Positions 53,303-63,572 of a stretch of DNA of 64,000 bases are shown here, in pieces. Where the stretch lies: contig NZ_JAFMSZ010000004.1 of the NCBI RefSeq assembly GCF_017916505.1, positions 1 to 64,000 on the forward strand, given 5' to 3'. Positions within the stretch are counted from its first letter, which is position 1. Each line of letters starts with the position of its first letter. A program made the position numbers and the translations under genes. The DNA is from Naasia sp. SYSU D00057. Lineage in GTDB: Bacteria; Actinomycetota; Actinomycetes; Actinomycetales; Microbacteriaceae. The notes under the pieces were generated by a model. That model did not search any database, was not told the origin of the DNA, and was given only the letters and a program-made list of their open reading frames with translations.

Positions 53303-54087
53303 CCTCCGGCGAGGAGCAGCAGCGGGCGATCCGCTATCGGGACGCGAGCCCGCGCCGTCGCCGCCGTCTCTGGCTGATCGCCCCGCTGGCCGTCCTGGTC
53401 GTCCTCGCGGTCCTCGCCGTCGTGCTCGGCATCGCCGCCCGGGCCTGGGCGGAGGGCTACATCGCCGAGGAGGTGGAGCGGAACCTGCCCGAGGGCGTCG
53501 AGGGCGACGTCGACGCCCGCCTGGGCGGCGTCTCCCTCGTCGCCCAGTACCTGAGCGGCCGCCTGGACGACGTGCGCCTCACCTCCGAGAACCTCGAGGT
53601 GCAGGGGGTTCCCGTCGAGGCGCGGGTGGAGCTCGAGGGAGTGCCGGTGGACCGCTCGCAGCCGGTCGAGCGCGCGACCGGCAGCGTCCGGCTCGACGAG
53701 CGAGCGGTGCAGGCGATCCTCACCGCGCAGGGCTATCCCGGCACCGCCGCCATCGCGGACGGCGGCATCGTGTACACCGACGACGCCCAGCTGTTCGGTG
53801 CGACGGTCGAGTAAGAGATCACCGCGCGGCCCAACCTCGAGGGCGGTCGGCTCGACCTCGTGCCGACCTCGGCCGCCGTCCGCAGCGGCGACGTCGACCT
53901 CGACGCGAGCGCCCTCCTCGACCGGGTGGCGCCGGACGGCCTGTCCGTCTGCCTCGCCGAGTACCTGCCCGACACCATCGTGCTCGACTCGCTGCAGGTC
54001 GGCGACGGCTCCGCCCGCGTCACCTTCTCGGGCGAGGACGTCGTGCTCACCGAGCAGGGGCTCGCTCAGCGCGGGGCCTGCACCTGA
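53299..54087 (+). pseudogene. DUF2993-type membrane-anchored protein interrupted by an in-frame TAA
   Basis: The frame from the GTG overlapping argS encodes a basic N-tail, one transmembrane helix (WLIAPLAVLVVLAVLAVVLG), and a DUF2993/LmeA-like domain. At 53812-53814 an in-frame TAA cuts it after AQLFGATVE. The same frame then continues, without a shift, as EITARPNLEGGRLDLVPTSA up to a TGA at 54087. The joined length would be about 262 codons, usual for the family. A point mutation, a sequencing error, or stop-codon readthrough could explain it. Confidence 0.75.
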
Positions 54088-54111
54088 CGGCGCGCCGCCG
54101 TTCGGTAGGAT
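54084..54111 (+). promoter_or_regulatory. Candidate promoter of the lysA-hom-thrC-thrB operon
   Basis: CTGACG and TAGGAT are separated by 16 bases, starting in the last codons of the DUF2993-type gene. The predicted leader to the lysA GTG is about 65 bases. Confidence 0.4.
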
Positions 54112-54181
54112 CTTCCGCGATCACATCGGCTTCAGGGACCAATCCGGGTTCGCTCGCCTTCCCGACACCACCGGAGCTTTC

Positions 54182-55603
54182 GTGACCTCCCCCACCACCA
54201 ATCCGCTCGCGCCCGCCTGGCTGCGCGTGCCCGCCGACGCGAACTCGCTCGATCCCGCCATCTGGCCGGGCAGCGCGACCCGCCGGGGCGGCGAGCTGAC
54301 CGTCGGCGGCATCCGCGCGAGCGAGCTGGCCGCGACCTACGGCACGCCCGTCTACGTGGTGGACGAGGCGGATGCGCGCCGCCGCGCCGCCGAGATCCTC
54401 GGCGTGTTCACGGACGCGTTCGCCGGCATCGGCACCACCGTGAAGGTGTACTACGCCGCCAAGGCGTTCCTCTCCGTCGGGGTCGCCCGCTGGATGCAGG
54501 AGCTCGGGCTGCGGCTCGACGTCGCGAGCGACGGCGAGTTCGCGGTCGCCCTCGCCGCCGGGTTCGACCCGGCGCGGATCGGCTACCACGGCAACAACAA
54601 GTCGGTGCGCGAGATCGAGGCGGCCGTCGAGGCCGGAGTCGGCAGCATCATCCTCGACAACCGGGCCGAGCTCGACCACGTCCTGCGCGCCGCCCGCGAG
54701 CGCGGGGTGCGCCAGGGCCTGCGGATCCGCGTCAACAGCGGCGTGCACGCCTCGACCCACGAGTTCCTGGCCACCGCGCGCGAGGACCAGAAGTTCGGCC
54801 TGCCCGTGCAGGACATCCCCGAGATCGTCGCCGCGATCCGCGCCGAGCCGAACCTCACGTTCCTCGGCCTGCACTCGCACATCGGCTCGCAGATCTTCGA
54901 CACCGCCGGCTTCGGCGAGGCCGCCCGCCGCCTGCTCGAGCTGCAGGCCGAGCTGCTCGAGGGCGGCCCGGTGCCCGAGCTCAACCTCGGCGGCGGCTTC
55001 GGCATCGCCTACACCGTCGCCGACGACCCGGCTCCGATCGGCGACATCGCCCGGGGGATGGCGGAGATCGTCGGAGCCGAGTGCGCCCGCCTCGGCATCC
55101 CGGTCCCCGTGGTCGCCATCGAGCCCGGCCGCTCGATCATCGGCCCGGCCGGCGTCACGCTCTACGAGGCGGGCACGATCAAGGACGTCCGCGTCGAGAC
55201 GGACGGCGGCTCCGCGGTGCGGCGCTACGTGAGCGTCGACGGCGGGATGAGCGACAACCCCCGGCCCGAGCTGTACGGGGCCGAGTACTCGGTCCGCATC
55301 GCCTCCCGCGAGTCCTCGGCCGAGCCGGCGCTCGTCCGCGTCGCCGGCAAGCACTGCGAGAGCGGCGACATCGTCGTGAACGCCGACTACCTGCCGGGCG
55401 ACGTGCGCACCGGCGACCTGCTCGCCGTGCCGGCGACCGGCGCCTACTGCTGGTCCCTCGCGAGCAACTACAACCACCTCGGCCGTCCGCCTGTCGTCGC
55501 CGTCCGCGACGGCTCGTCCCGCCTCCTCGTGCGGGGCGAGACGATCGCGGATCTGCTCCGCCGTGACGCCGACGCAACCCCCGCCGCCCAGGAGGCTCCG
55601 TGA
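54182..55603 (+). CDS. lysA: Diaminopimelate decarboxylase
   Basis: The 473-residue PLP enzyme makes lysine from meso-diaminopimelate. The PLP lysine is in [18 protein letters not shown], followed by [25 protein letters not shown] and [21 protein letters not shown] supplies the active-site Cys and Glu. The GTG start follows a TTTC run with no strong ribosome-binding site. It overlaps hom by GTGA. Confidence 0.94.
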   Translation: MTSPTTNPLAPAWLRVPADANSLDPAIWPGSATRRGGELTVGGIRASELAATYGTPVYVVDEADARRRAAEILGVFTDAFAGIGTTVKVYYAAKAFLSVGVARWMQELGLRLDVASDGEFAVALAAGFDPARIGYHGNNKSVREIEAAVEAGVGSIILDNRAELDHVLRAARERGVRQGLRIRVNSGVHASTHEFLATAREDQKFGLPVQDIPEIVAAIRAEPNLTFLGLHSHIGSQIFDTAGFGEAARRLLELQAELLEGGPVPELNLGGGFGIAYTVADDPAPIGDIARGMAEIVGAECARLGIPVPVVAIEPGRSIIGPAGVTLYEAGTIKDVRVETDGGSAVRRYVSVDGGMSDNPRPELYGAEYSVRIASRESSAEPALVRVAGKHCESGDIVVNADYLPGDVRTGDLLAVPATGAYCWSLASNYNHLGRPPVVAVRDGSSRLLVRGETIADLLRRDADATPAAQEAP

Positions 55604-56907
55604 CCCCGTACCGCACCCTGTCCATCGCCCTGCTCGGGGCCGGCTCGGTGGGCGGCCAGGTCGCGTCGCTGCTCCTCCAGCACGGCGACGAGCTCGCCGC
55701 GCGCACCGGTGCACGGCTCGAGCTCGCGGGGATCGCGGTCCGCGACCTCGACGCGGAGCGGGCCGCCGACATCCCGAAGCACCTCTTCACGACGGATGCG
55801 CGCGAGCTGATCCTCCGCTCGAACATCGTCATCGAGCTGATCGGCGGCATCGAGCCGGCGCGGGAGTACATCATCCACGCGCTCACCTCCGGCGCCGACG
55901 TCATCACCGGGAACAAGGCGCTGCTCGCGCTGCACGGCGCCGAGCTGTTCGACCTCGCCGAGCAGGTGGGCGCGCAGCTCTACTACGAGGCCGCGGTCGG
56001 CGGCGCGATCCCGATCATCCGGCCGCTGCGCGACAGCCTCGCCGGCGACCGAGTGGAGCGCATCCTCGGCATCGTCAACGGCACCACCAACTTCATCCTC
56101 GACCGGATGGACACCTCCGGCGAGGACTTCGCGACCGCGCTCGCCGCCGCCCGCCAGCTCGGCTACGCGGAGGCGGACCCGAGCGGCGACGTCGAAGGCC
56201 ACGACGCCGCGCAGAAGGCCGCCATCCTCGCGACGCTCGCCTTCCACACCCGGGTGCCGGTCGAGTCGGTGTACCGGGAGGGCATCACGGGCGTCACGCT
56301 CGCGCAGGTCGAGAGCGCCCGCAAGGCCGGCTACGTCGTCAAGCTGCTCGCCATCTGCGAGCGGCTCTCGGACGGCGACGGCGAGGGGGTCAGCGCGCGC
56401 GTCTACCCCGCCCTCGTGCCCGCCGCGCATCCGCTCGCCGCGGTGCACGGCGCCAACAACGCGGTGTTCGTCCAGGCCGAGGCGGCCGGAAGCCTCATGT
56501 TCTACGGCGCCGGCGCCGGGGGACTGGAGACCGCGTCCGCGGTGCTCGGCGACCTCGTCTCGGCCGCCCGCCGGCACGTCGTCGGCGGGCCGGGCGTCGC
56601 CGAGTCGGTCGGCGCCGACCTGCCCGTCCTCGACATCTCGCGGGTGAGCACGCAGTACAACATCACCCTCGCCGTGGCCGACCGTCCCGGCGTCCTCGCC
56701 GAGATCGCCGGCATCTTCAGCGAGCACGGGGTCAGCGTCGAGACGGTCGAGCAGACCGTCGCCGCGCCCGCCGTCGAGGGCACCGCTACCCTGGTCATCG
56801 GCACGCACACCGCGACGGAGGCCGCGCTCTCCGCGACCGTGGCGGGGCTCAGTGCCTCCGACGCCGTCGTCGCCGTCCAATCCGTCCTCCGAATCGAAGG
56901 GGAGTGA
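55600..56907 (+). CDS. hom: Homoserine dehydrogenase
   Basis: The 435-residue enzyme reduces aspartate semialdehyde to homoserine. It has [18 protein letters not shown] (NAD(P) motif), [13 protein letters not shown], the catalytic [19 protein letters not shown] and [14 protein letters not shown]-terminal ACT domain ([20 protein letters not shown]) suggests threonine feedback inhibition. Coupled to lysA (GTGA); thrC starts three bases after its stop. Confidence 0.95.
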   Translation: MTPYRTLSIALLGAGSVGGQVASLLLQHGDELAARTGARLELAGIAVRDLDAERAADIPKHLFTTDARELILRSNIVIELIGGIEPAREYIIHALTSGADVITGNKALLALHGAELFDLAEQVGAQLYYEAAVGGAIPIIRPLRDSLAGDRVERILGIVNGTTNFILDRMDTSGEDFATALAAARQLGYAEADPSGDVEGHDAAQKAAILATLAFHTRVPVESVYREGITGVTLAQVESARKAGYVVKLLAICERLSDGDGEGVSARVYPALVPAAHPLAAVHGANNAVFVQAEAAGSLMFYGAGAGGLETASAVLGDLVSAARRHVVGGPGVAESVGADLPVLDISRVSTQYNITLAVADRPGVLAEIAGIFSEHGVSVETVEQTVAAPAVEGTATLVIGTHTATEAALSATVAGLSASDAVVAVQSVLRIEGE

Positions 56908-56909
56908 GC

Positions 56910-57995
56910 GTGGCGCATCAGTGGCGCGGCGTCATCCGCGAGTACGCCGACCGGCTCGATGTGAGCGAGGCGACCCCGATCGTCACGCTCGGGGAGGGCG
57001 GCACCCCGCTGCTGCCCGCGCCCGCGCTCTCCGCGCGCACCGGCGCCGACGTCTGGGTGAAGTTCGAGGGCATGAACCCGACCGGGTCCTTCAAGGACCG
57101 CGGCATGACGATGGCGATCTCGAAGGCGCTGGAGCACGGCGCGAAGGCCGTGATCTGCGCCTCGACCGGCAACACCTCCGCCTCCGCCGCGGCGTACGCG
57201 ACCCACGCCGGCATCACCGCCGCCGTGCTCGTGCCCGAGGGCAAGATCGCGATGGGCAAGCTGAGCCAGGCGATCGCGCACAACGCCGAGCTGCTGCAGG
57301 TGCAGGGCAACTTCGACGACTGCCTCGACCTCGCCCGCGACCTCGCCGCCAACTACCCGGTGCACCTCGTGAACTCGGTGAACCCGGACCGCATCGAGGG
57401 CCAGAAGACGGCGGCGTTCGAGGTCGTCGAGGCGCTCGGCAAGGCCCCCGACTTCCACTTCATCCCGGTCGGCAACGCGGGCAACTACACCGCCTACCAC
57501 CGCGGCTACCGCGAGGAGCTCGACCGCGGCGAGACGCAGGTCCTGCCCCGCATGTTCGGCTTCCAGGCCGCCGGCAGTGCGCCCATCGTCCTCGGCGAGC
57601 CGGTGCGGCACCCGGAGACCATCGCGAGCGCGATCCGCATCGGCAACCCCGCCTCGTGGGAGCTCGCCCTCGCCGCCCGCGACGACAGCGACGGCTACTT
57701 CGGCGCCATCGAGGACGCCGCGATCCTCGAGGCGCACCGCATCCTCTCCGCCGAGGTCGGCATCTTCGTCGAGCCCGCGTCCGCGATCAGCGTCGCCGGC
57801 CTCCTCGAGCGCGCCGACGCGGGTGTGGTTCCGAAGGGGTCCACCGTCGTCCTCACGGTCACCGGGCACGGCCTCAAGGATCCGCAGTGGGCGCTCCGCG
57901 CCGCCGACGGCTCCGACGTGACCCCGACGAGCGTGCCCGTCGACGCCGCCGCCATCGCCGGCCTCCTCGGCCTCGGCGCGGGAAGCGCCGCATGA
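56910..57995 (+). CDS. thrC: Threonine synthase
   Basis: The 361-residue PLP enzyme converts O-phosphohomoserine to threonine. It has [13 protein letters not shown], the PLP lysine in [31 protein letters not shown] and [19 protein letters not shown] prefer the GTG at 56910, seven bases after AAGGGG; the GTG at 56904 that overlaps hom has poorer spacing. Confidence 0.94.
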   Translation: MAHQWRGVIREYADRLDVSEATPIVTLGEGGTPLLPAPALSARTGADVWVKFEGMNPTGSFKDRGMTMAISKALEHGAKAVICASTGNTSASAAAYATHAGITAAVLVPEGKIAMGKLSQAIAHNAELLQVQGNFDDCLDLARDLAANYPVHLVNSVNPDRIEGQKTAAFEVVEALGKAPDFHFIPVGNAGNYTAYHRGYREELDRGETQVLPRMFGFQAAGSAPIVLGEPVRHPETIASAIRIGNPASWELALAARDDSDGYFGAIEDAAILEAHRILSAEVGIFVEPASAISVAGLLERADAGVVPKGSTVVLTVTGHGLKDPQWALRAADGSDVTPTSVPVDAAAIAGLLGLGAGSAA

Positions 57996-58936
57996 GCCGC
58001 TACGACGGCAAGACGGTCGGCGTCCGCGTCCCCGCGACCACCGCGAACCTCGGGCCGGGCTTCGACACCCTCGGTCTCGCCCTCTCCCTCTACGACGAGC
58101 TGACCGTCACCGCGGTCGACGAGCCAGGCGTCGAGGTCGAGGTGCACGGCGTCGGCGAGGGCGAGGTGCCGACCGACGAGACGAACCTCGTCGCCCGCTC
58201 CATCGCGCACACGTTCGCCGCCGTCGGCCGCGAGCTGCCGGGCCTCCGCCTCGTGGCGCGCAACGTCATCCCGCACGGGCGCGGCCTCGGCTCGTCCGCC
58301 GCCGCCATCGTCTCGGGCGTCATGGCCGCGAAGGGCCTGCTCGAGGGCGACGTCGACCTCGACGCCGACCAGCTGCTCGCCCTCGCCACCGAGCTCGAGG
58401 GGCACCCCGACAACATCGCGCCCGCCCTCTTCGGCGGCCTGACGATCGCCTGGGTCAGCCAGCAGGGCCCGCAGCACAAGAAGCTCATCGTGCACCGGGG
58501 CGTCTCGCCGCTCGTGATGGTGCCCGAGGCCACCATGTCGACCGCGCTCGCCCGCGGCCTGCAGCCCGAGTCCGTGCCGCACGCTGACGCGATCTTCAAC
58601 GTCTCCCGATCGGCCCTCCTCGTCGCCGCGCTCGTGCAGAGCCCCGAGCTGCTGCTCGCCGCCACCGAGGACCGCCTGCACCAGAGCTACCGCGCCGCCG
58701 CCATGCCCGAGACCGACCGGCTCGTCACGATGCTGCGCTCGCACGGCTACGCCGCCGTCGTCTCCGGCGCCGGCCCGTCCCTCCTCGTGCTCGGCAGCAG
58801 CCCCGGCCAGCGGCTCGAAGCCGCAGAGCTCGTGCGCGCGAACGCCGACACGGCGTGGGAGCCGCTGATGCTGGCCGTCGACTTCAAGGGTGCTACAGTT
58901 GTGCCGCATCCGGTGCGATCGACGCTGTCTTCCTAG
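57992..58936 (+). CDS. thrB: Homoserine kinase
   Basis: The 314-residue GHMP kinase phosphorylates homoserine. Motifs are [20 protein letters not shown], the ATP-binding [18 protein letters not shown] and the late [13 protein letters not shown]. The ATG overlaps the thrC stop (ATGA), so lysA to thrB are one coupled operon. A short extended -10 (TGCTACAGT) near 58894 inside the gene may serve rho. Confidence 0.94.
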   Translation: MSRYDGKTVGVRVPATTANLGPGFDTLGLALSLYDELTVTAVDEPGVEVEVHGVGEGEVPTDETNLVARSIAHTFAAVGRELPGLRLVARNVIPHGRGLGSSAAAIVSGVMAAKGLLEGDVDLDADQLLALATELEGHPDNIAPALFGGLTIAWVSQQGPQHKKLIVHRGVSPLVMVPEATMSTALARGLQPESVPHADAIFNVSRSALLVAALVQSPELLLAATEDRLHQSYRAAAMPETDRLVTMLRSHGYAAVVSGAGPSLLVLGSSPGQRLEAAELVRANADTAWEPLMLAVDFKGATVVPHPVRSTLSS

Positions 58937-58937
58937 C

Positions 58938-58960
58938 GCCGCCCGCCTTCCGAGGGCGGC
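58938..58960 (+). terminator. Short hairpin after thrB
   Basis: GCCGCCC and GGGCGGC enclose a nine-base loop directly after the thrB stop. It is short and lacks a U-tract, so it may only partly end transcription. Confidence 0.4.
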
Positions 58961-59062
58961 TCGCCGGATGAGATTCGCAACCCGTGGGTCAGCGAGCGTC
59001 CCGACTGGATAGATCCGGGACGCGGTGCGCAACCCGATCTTGGGACCAAGGAAACCTTCTTC
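58961..59062 (+). promoter_or_regulatory. rho leader with hairpin and 9-bp direct repeat
   Basis: CGCAACCCG occurs at 58976 and 59028, and between them GCGTCCCG (58996) pairs with CGGGACGC (59016). The layout is consistent with a leader that Rho itself could control, but no such mechanism is proven here. CCAAGGAAACC near 59046 is the ribosome-binding site. Confidence 0.4.
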
Positions 59063-61435
59063 GTGACTGATGTCGACATCAGCGCCGCGCCTGCGGCCCC
59101 GCTGACGGCCCTGCGCCTCGCGGAACTGCAGGCCATCGCCGCCGCGCTCGGCATCAGGAACACGACCCGACTCCGAAAGGGAGAACTCGTGGCAGCCATC
59201 TCCGACGCACAGGCCGGCACCGACGTGCAGGCCGAAGATCAGAACACCGCAGAGCAGGACAGCGCCGGGCAGCAGCCGGGCGGCGAGCAGGCCGAGACCC
59301 CGGCCGAGCCGGCGGAGCAGCCGGCCGCCGAGGGCGAGCAGCCCGCCGAGGAGCCCGAGGCGCCCGCCGCCGAGGAGCCCGTCGCTGAGGAGCCCGCGGC
59401 GCCGGCCGACGAGCCGGTCGCCGAGGAGCTCGCCGCGCCCGCCGAGGAGCCGGCCGCTCAGGAGCCCGTCGTCGAGGCGCCCGCCGAGGCCGTCGTCACG
59501 GGCGAGCCCGCCGCCGACGCGGAGGAGCCGGCCGCCGAGCAGGCCCCGGTCGAGCAGACCGCCACCGAGCAGACCGGCACCGAGCAGACCGGCACCGAGC
59601 AGACCGGCACCGAGCAGACCACCGCCGAGCAGCCGGTCGCCGAGGCCGAGCCCGTCGTGTCCGGCGCTCCCGCCGCCGACGAGGCCCCCGCCGCCGAGAA
59701 GGCCCCCGCCCCGCGCCGTCGCGGTCGCCGGGCCACGAGCGCGGACGTCGCCGCCGCGCCGCAGGCCGCGCAGGAGGCCGAGACCTCCGCGCCGAAGAGC
59801 GCCGCCGACCACGTCAACCGCGGCGTGACCGGCATCACCGAGGACATCGAGGCCACCGCCGAGGAGGCGTCGACCGACGACGCCCCGCAGGAGGGCCAGC
59901 ACGACGGGACCCACCCCGAGAGCGCCGACGAGGCGCCCGCCCAGCAGGGCGAGGGACGCGGCCGCCGTGGCCGCAACCGCGACCGCCAGCAGCGGGAGCA
60001 GGGCGACCGCCAGCAGCGCGACCAGGGCGACCGCCAGCAGCAGGGCGACCGCGCCCAGCAGCAGGGCGATCGCGCCCAGCAGAAGGACCAGGGCGACCGC
60101 CAGAGCCTCCAGGGCGACCGCCAGCAGCAGAAGGAGCAGGGCGACCGCGCCCAGCAGGCCCAGAACGGCCAGCAGGACGACCGCCAGGAGCGCTCCGGCC
60201 GCAGCCGCTACCGCGACCGCAAGCGCCGCGGCCAGGGCGGCGACGAGTTCGAGCCGGAGATCAGCGAGGACGACGTCCTCATCCCCGTCGCGGGCATCCT
60301 CGACGTGCTCGACAACTACGCCTTCGTGCGCACCACCGGCTACCTGCCCGGTGCGAGCGACGTGTACGTCTCCCTCGGCCAGGTCAAGAAGTACAACCTG
60401 CGCAAGGGAGACGCGGTCGTCGGCGCCATCCGCCAGCCGCGCGACGGCGAGGCCGGACGCCAGAAGTACAACGCGATCGTCAAGATCGACTCCGTCAACG
60501 GGCTGCCCGTCGACGAGGCCGCGAACCGCGTCGAGTTCGGCAAGCTGACCCCGCTCTACCCGCAGGAGCGCCTGCGCCTCGAGGTCGACCCCGCCAAGCT
60601 GTCCACCCGCATCATCGACCTCGTCGCCCCGATCGGGAAGGGTCAGCGCGGCCTCATCGTCTCGCCGCCGAAGGCCGGCAAGACCCTGATCCTGCAGGCG
60701 ATCGCCGGCGCGATCGCGAAGAACAACCCCGAGGTCCACCTCATGGTCGTGCTCGTCGACGAGCGCCCCGAGGAGGTCACCGACATGCAGCGCACGGTGA
60801 AGGGCGAGGTCATCGCCTCCACCTTCGACCGGCCCGCCGAGGACCACACGACCGTCGCGGAGCTCGCGATCGAGCGCGCCAAGCGCCTCGTCGAGCTGGG
60901 CTACGACGTCGTCGTGCTGCTCGACTCGATCACCCGCCTCGGCCGCGCGTACAACATCACCGCGCCGCCGTCGGGCCGCATCCTCTCGGGCGGCGTCGAC
61001 TCCGCCGCGCTCTACCCGCCGAAGCGCTTCTTCGGCGCCGCGCGCAACATCGAGAACGGCGGCTCGCTCACCATCCTCGCCACCGCGCTCGTCGAGACCG
61101 GCTCGAAGATGGACGAGGTGATCTTCGAGGAGTTCAAGGGCACCGGCAACATGGAGCTCCGACTCTCGCGCCACCTCGCCGACAAGCGGATCTTCCCCGC
61201 CGTCGACGTCAGCGCCTCCGGCACCCGCCGGGAGGAGATGCTGATGGGCGAGGACGAGGTCAAGGTCACCTGGAAGCTGCGCCGCGCCCTCGCGGGCCTC
61301 GAGACCCAGCAGGCCCTCGAGGTCGTCCTGGGCAAGCTGAAGGAGACCTCCTCGAACGTGGAGTTCCTCATGCAGATCCAGAAGTCGCTGCCGGGTGCGG
61401 GCGGGAACGGCAACGGCCACCACCGCGAGAGCTGA
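59063..61435 (+). CDS. rho: Transcription termination factor Rho with long low-complexity insert
   Basis: The 790-residue protein has an N-terminal helical segment (LRLAELQAIAAALGIRNTTR). About 350 residues of insert follow: first Glu/Ala/Pro-rich with GTEQT repeats, then Arg/Gln/Gly/Asp repeats such as QGDRQQ. After that comes the normal Rho core. The core has the RNA-binding domain (GILDVLDNYAFVRTTGYLPG), Walker A PPKAGKTLIL, Walker B VVVLLDSITRLGRAYN, and the secondary site GGSLTILATALVETGSKMDEV split over Q and R loops. Typical Rho is about 420 residues. The GTG follows AAGGAAA. Confidence 0.94.
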   Translation: MTDVDISAAPAAPLTALRLAELQAIAAALGIRNTTRLRKGELVAAISDAQAGTDVQAEDQNTAEQDSAGQQPGGEQAETPAEPAEQPAAEGEQPAEEPEAPAAEEPVAEEPAAPADEPVAEELAAPAEEPAAQEPVVEAPAEAVVTGEPAADAEEPAAEQAPVEQTATEQTGTEQTGTEQTGTEQTTAEQPVAEAEPVVSGAPAADEAPAAEKAPAPRRRGRRATSADVAAAPQAAQEAETSAPKSAADHVNRGVTGITEDIEATAEEASTDDAPQEGQHDGTHPESADEAPAQQGEGRGRRGRNRDRQQREQGDRQQRDQGDRQQQGDRAQQQGDRAQQKDQGDRQSLQGDRQQQKEQGDRAQQAQNGQQDDRQERSGRSRYRDRKRRGQGGDEFEPEISEDDVLIPVAGILDVLDNYAFVRTTGYLPGASDVYVSLGQVKKYNLRKGDAVVGAIRQPRDGEAGRQKYNAIVKIDSVNGLPVDEAANRVEFGKLTPLYPQERLRLEVDPAKLSTRIIDLVAPIGKGQRGLIVSPPKAGKTLILQAIAGAIAKNNPEVHLMVVLVDERPEEVTDMQRTVKGEVIASTFDRPAEDHTTVAELAIERAKRLVELGYDVVVLLDSITRLGRAYNITAPPSGRILSGGVDSAALYPPKRFFGAARNIENGGSLTILATALVETGSKMDEVIFEEFKGTGNMELRLSRHLADKRIFPAVDVSASGTRREEMLMGEDEVKVTWKLRRALAGLETQQALEVVLGKLKETSSNVEFLMQIQKSLPGAGGNGNGHHRES
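59551..59625 (+). repeat. Five 15-bp tandem repeats inside rho
   Basis: CGAGCAGACCGGCAC and close variants repeat five times without gaps, encoding TEQTG-type pentapeptides. Such tracts can change length by slippage without shifting the frame. Confidence 0.85.
59977..60180 (+). repeat. Imperfect GACCGCCAGCAG-type repeats inside rho
   Basis: Units based on CAGGGCGACCGCCAGCAG recur about ten times with small changes, encoding Gln/Gly/Asp/Arg-rich disordered sequence just before the RNA-binding domain. Confidence 0.8.
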
Positions 61436-61438
61436 CGC

Positions 61439-62521
61439 GTGTTCGAGTCGGTAGCCCCGCTGCTCGCCGAGCACGAGCAGCTGCAGGAGCAGCTCGGCGA
61501 CCCCGCGCTGCACGCTGACGCCGCGCGGGCGAAGCGGGTCAACCGCCGCTACGCGGAGGTCAGCCGCATCGTCGCCGCCCACGCGACGTGGCAGGAGCTG
61601 ACCGACGACCTGGCGGCCGCCCGAGACCTCGCCGCCGAGGACGAGTCCTTCGCGGAGGAGATCCCGGAGCTCGAGGAGAGGCTGGCGGCGGCGCAGGAGC
61701 GTCTCCGCCGACTCCTCATCCCGCGCGACCCGGACGACGGGCGCGACGTGATCATGGAGATCAAGGCGGGCGAGGGCGGCGCCGAGTCGGCGCTCTTCGC
61801 GGGCGACCTGCTGCGCATGTACCTGCACTACGCCGAGTCGAAGGGCTGGAAGACCGAGCTCCTCGACCGCACCGAGAGCGACCTCGGCGGCTACAAGGAC
61901 GTGCAGGTCGCCATCAAGGGCGGCTCCTCCGACCCCGCGCAGGGCGTGTGGGCGCACCTCAAGTACGAGGGCGGCGTGCACCGCGTCCAGCGCGTGCCCG
62001 CCACGGAGTCGCAGGGCCGCATCCACACCTCCGCCGCCGGAGTGCTCGTCTTCCCCGAGGTCGACGAGCCCGAGGAGGTCGCGATCAACCAGAACGACCT
62101 CAAGATCGACGTCTTCCGCTCGTCCGGGCCCGGCGGCCAGTCGGTCAACACGACCGACTCCGCGGTCCGGATCACCCACCTGCCGACCGGCATCGTCGTG
62201 TCGATGCAGAACGAGAAGAGCCAGCTGCAGAACCGCGAGGCGGCGATGCGCGTGCTCCGCGCCCGCATCCTCGCCGCCCAGCAGGAGGCCGCCGAGGCCG
62301 AGGCGTCCGCGGCGCGGAAGAGCCAGATCCGCACCGTCGACCGGTCCGAGCGCATCCGCACCTACAACTTCCCGGAGAACCGGATCGCCGACCACCGCAC
62401 CGGCTACAAGGCGTACAACCTCGACCAGGTGATGGACGGGGCGCTCGAGCCGATCGTGCAGTCCGCGATCACGGCCGACGAGGAAGCCCGTCTGGCGGCT
62501 CTCGCCACGACCGATGCCTGA
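61439..62521 (+). CDS. prfA: Peptide chain release factor 1
   Basis: The 360-residue protein has the stop-codon-reading PAT motif ([15 protein letters not shown]) and the GGQ loop [20 protein letters not shown]. These identify RF1, which reads UAA and UAG. It starts three bases after the rho stop, so the two are co-transcribed. Its GGQ glutamine is the substrate of PrmC, encoded next and overlapping by eight bases. Confidence 0.95.
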   Translation: MFESVAPLLAEHEQLQEQLGDPALHADAARAKRVNRRYAEVSRIVAAHATWQELTDDLAAARDLAAEDESFAEEIPELEERLAAAQERLRRLLIPRDPDDGRDVIMEIKAGEGGAESALFAGDLLRMYLHYAESKGWKTELLDRTESDLGGYKDVQVAIKGGSSDPAQGVWAHLKYEGGVHRVQRVPATESQGRIHTSAAGVLVFPEVDEPEEVAINQNDLKIDVFRSSGPGGQSVNTTDSAVRITHLPTGIVVSMQNEKSQLQNREAAMRVLRARILAAQQEAAEAEASAARKSQIRTVDRSERIRTYNFPENRIADHRTGYKAYNLDQVMDGALEPIVQSAITADEEARLAALATTDA

Positions 62522-63437
62522 CACCGCCGACCTGCCGGCTTCCGCGGCGAGTGAGCGTCGAGCTGCCGCAGAAGCGGGCAGCTCGGTGGAGGAGCTGCGG
62601 CGCAGCGCCGCCGAGCAGCTCACGCGGGCGCGGGTGCCCTCCGCCGAGGTGGATGCCGACCTGCTGCTCGCGCACGTGCTCGGCGTCACGCGCGGGCGGG
62701 TGCAGGCGCTCGCGCTGACGGGCGGCACCGTGCCGGCCGAGGCGGCGGACGCCTTCGCGCGCCTCGTCGACCGCCGCGCCGCGCGCGAGCCGCTGCAGCA
62801 CCTGACCGGCGTCGCCGCTTTCCGCACCCTCGAGCTCTCGGTCGGGCCCGGCGTGTTCGTGCCCCGTCCGGAGACCGAGCAGGTCGCGCAGGTGGCGATC
62901 GACGCCCTCCGCGCGGACCCGTCGCCCGAGCCGATCGCCGTCGACCTCGGCACCGGCAGCGGCGCGATCGCCCTGTCGCTCGCGGCCGAGGTGCCGCACG
63001 CGTCCGTCGTCGGCGTCGAGAACTCGCCGCAGGCGTTCCTCTGGACGCGCGAGAACCTGCGCCGCACCGGCCTCGGCAACGCACGGCTCGTCTTCACGGA
63101 CCTCGCCGACGCCCTTCCCGAGCTCGACGGCCGCGTCTCCGTCGTCGTCTCGAACCCGCCGTACATCCCGCGCGGCGCCGTCCCGCGCGACCCGGAGGTG
63201 CGGCTGCACGACCCGGAGGCGGCGCTCTACGGCGGCGAGGACGGCCTCGACGTCATCCGCATCGTCTCCCGCACCGGCCTCCGGCTGCTCCGCCCGGGCG
63301 GCACGCTCGTGCTCGAGCACGGCGAGCTGCAGGGCGAGGACGTCCGCGCGCTCCTCACCGCCGACGGCTGGCGCGACGCGGCGACCCTGCCCGACCTGAC
63401 CGGCCGCGACCGCACCACCACCGCGATCCGCCCGTAG
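62514..63437 (+). CDS. prmC: Peptide chain release factor N5-glutamine methyltransferase
   Basis: The 307-residue protein has a helical N-terminal domain, [16 protein letters not shown], the SAM motif [15 protein letters not shown] and the catalytic [14 protein letters not shown]. It methylates the GGQ glutamine of release factors. The ATG overlaps the prfA stop by eight bases, and the adjacency of enzyme and substrate is usual. Confidence 0.94.
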   Translation: MPDTADLPASAASERRAAAEAGSSVEELRRSAAEQLTRARVPSAEVDADLLLAHVLGVTRGRVQALALTGGTVPAEAADAFARLVDRRAAREPLQHLTGVAAFRTLELSVGPGVFVPRPETEQVAQVAIDALRADPSPEPIAVDLGTGSGAIALSLAAEVPHASVVGVENSPQAFLWTRENLRRTGLGNARLVFTDLADALPELDGRVSVVVSNPPYIPRGAVPRDPEVRLHDPEAALYGGEDGLDVIRIVSRTGLRLLRPGGTLVLEHGELQGEDVRALLTADGWRDAATLPDLTGRDRTTTAIRP

Positions 63438-63472
63438 CTCTGCGCGGTAGGAACGTCGTCCCCGCGGGTGTT

Positions 63473-63509
63473 GTTTCCGCCGCGGCGAGGACGTTTCCGC
63501 CGCGGCGAG
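63473..63509. repeat. Two 17-bp tandem repeats before the MFS gene
   Basis: GTTTCCGCCGCGGCGAG occurs at 63473 and 63493, with an internal CGCCGCGGCG palindrome. It lies in the 135-base gap after prmC. Confidence 0.5.
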
Positions 63510-63559
63510 CGGATGTCGCGGCAGGGAGCCGGCGCTGACGGAGATGTCGCGCCGCTTCC

Positions 63560-63565
63560 TAGACT
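63560..63565 (+). promoter_or_regulatory. Candidate -10 (TAGACT) of the MFS gene
   Basis: TAGACT ends seven bases before the GTG at 63573. CTGACG lies 19 bases upstream of it. Confidence 0.4.
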
Positions 63566-63572
63566 CCGGACC

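Noticed and set aside
59551-60180. Tandem repeats that could suggest a CRISPR-like array.
   Set aside because: The repeats are in frame inside rho, lack unique spacers of equal length and encode low-complexity protein.
57695-63166. A very long open frame on the minus strand across rho and its neighbours (over 1,800 codons).
   Set aside because: It is antisense to thrC, thrB, rho, prfA and prmC, all clear genes, and its translation is low-complexity. Long antisense frames are expected at this GC content.
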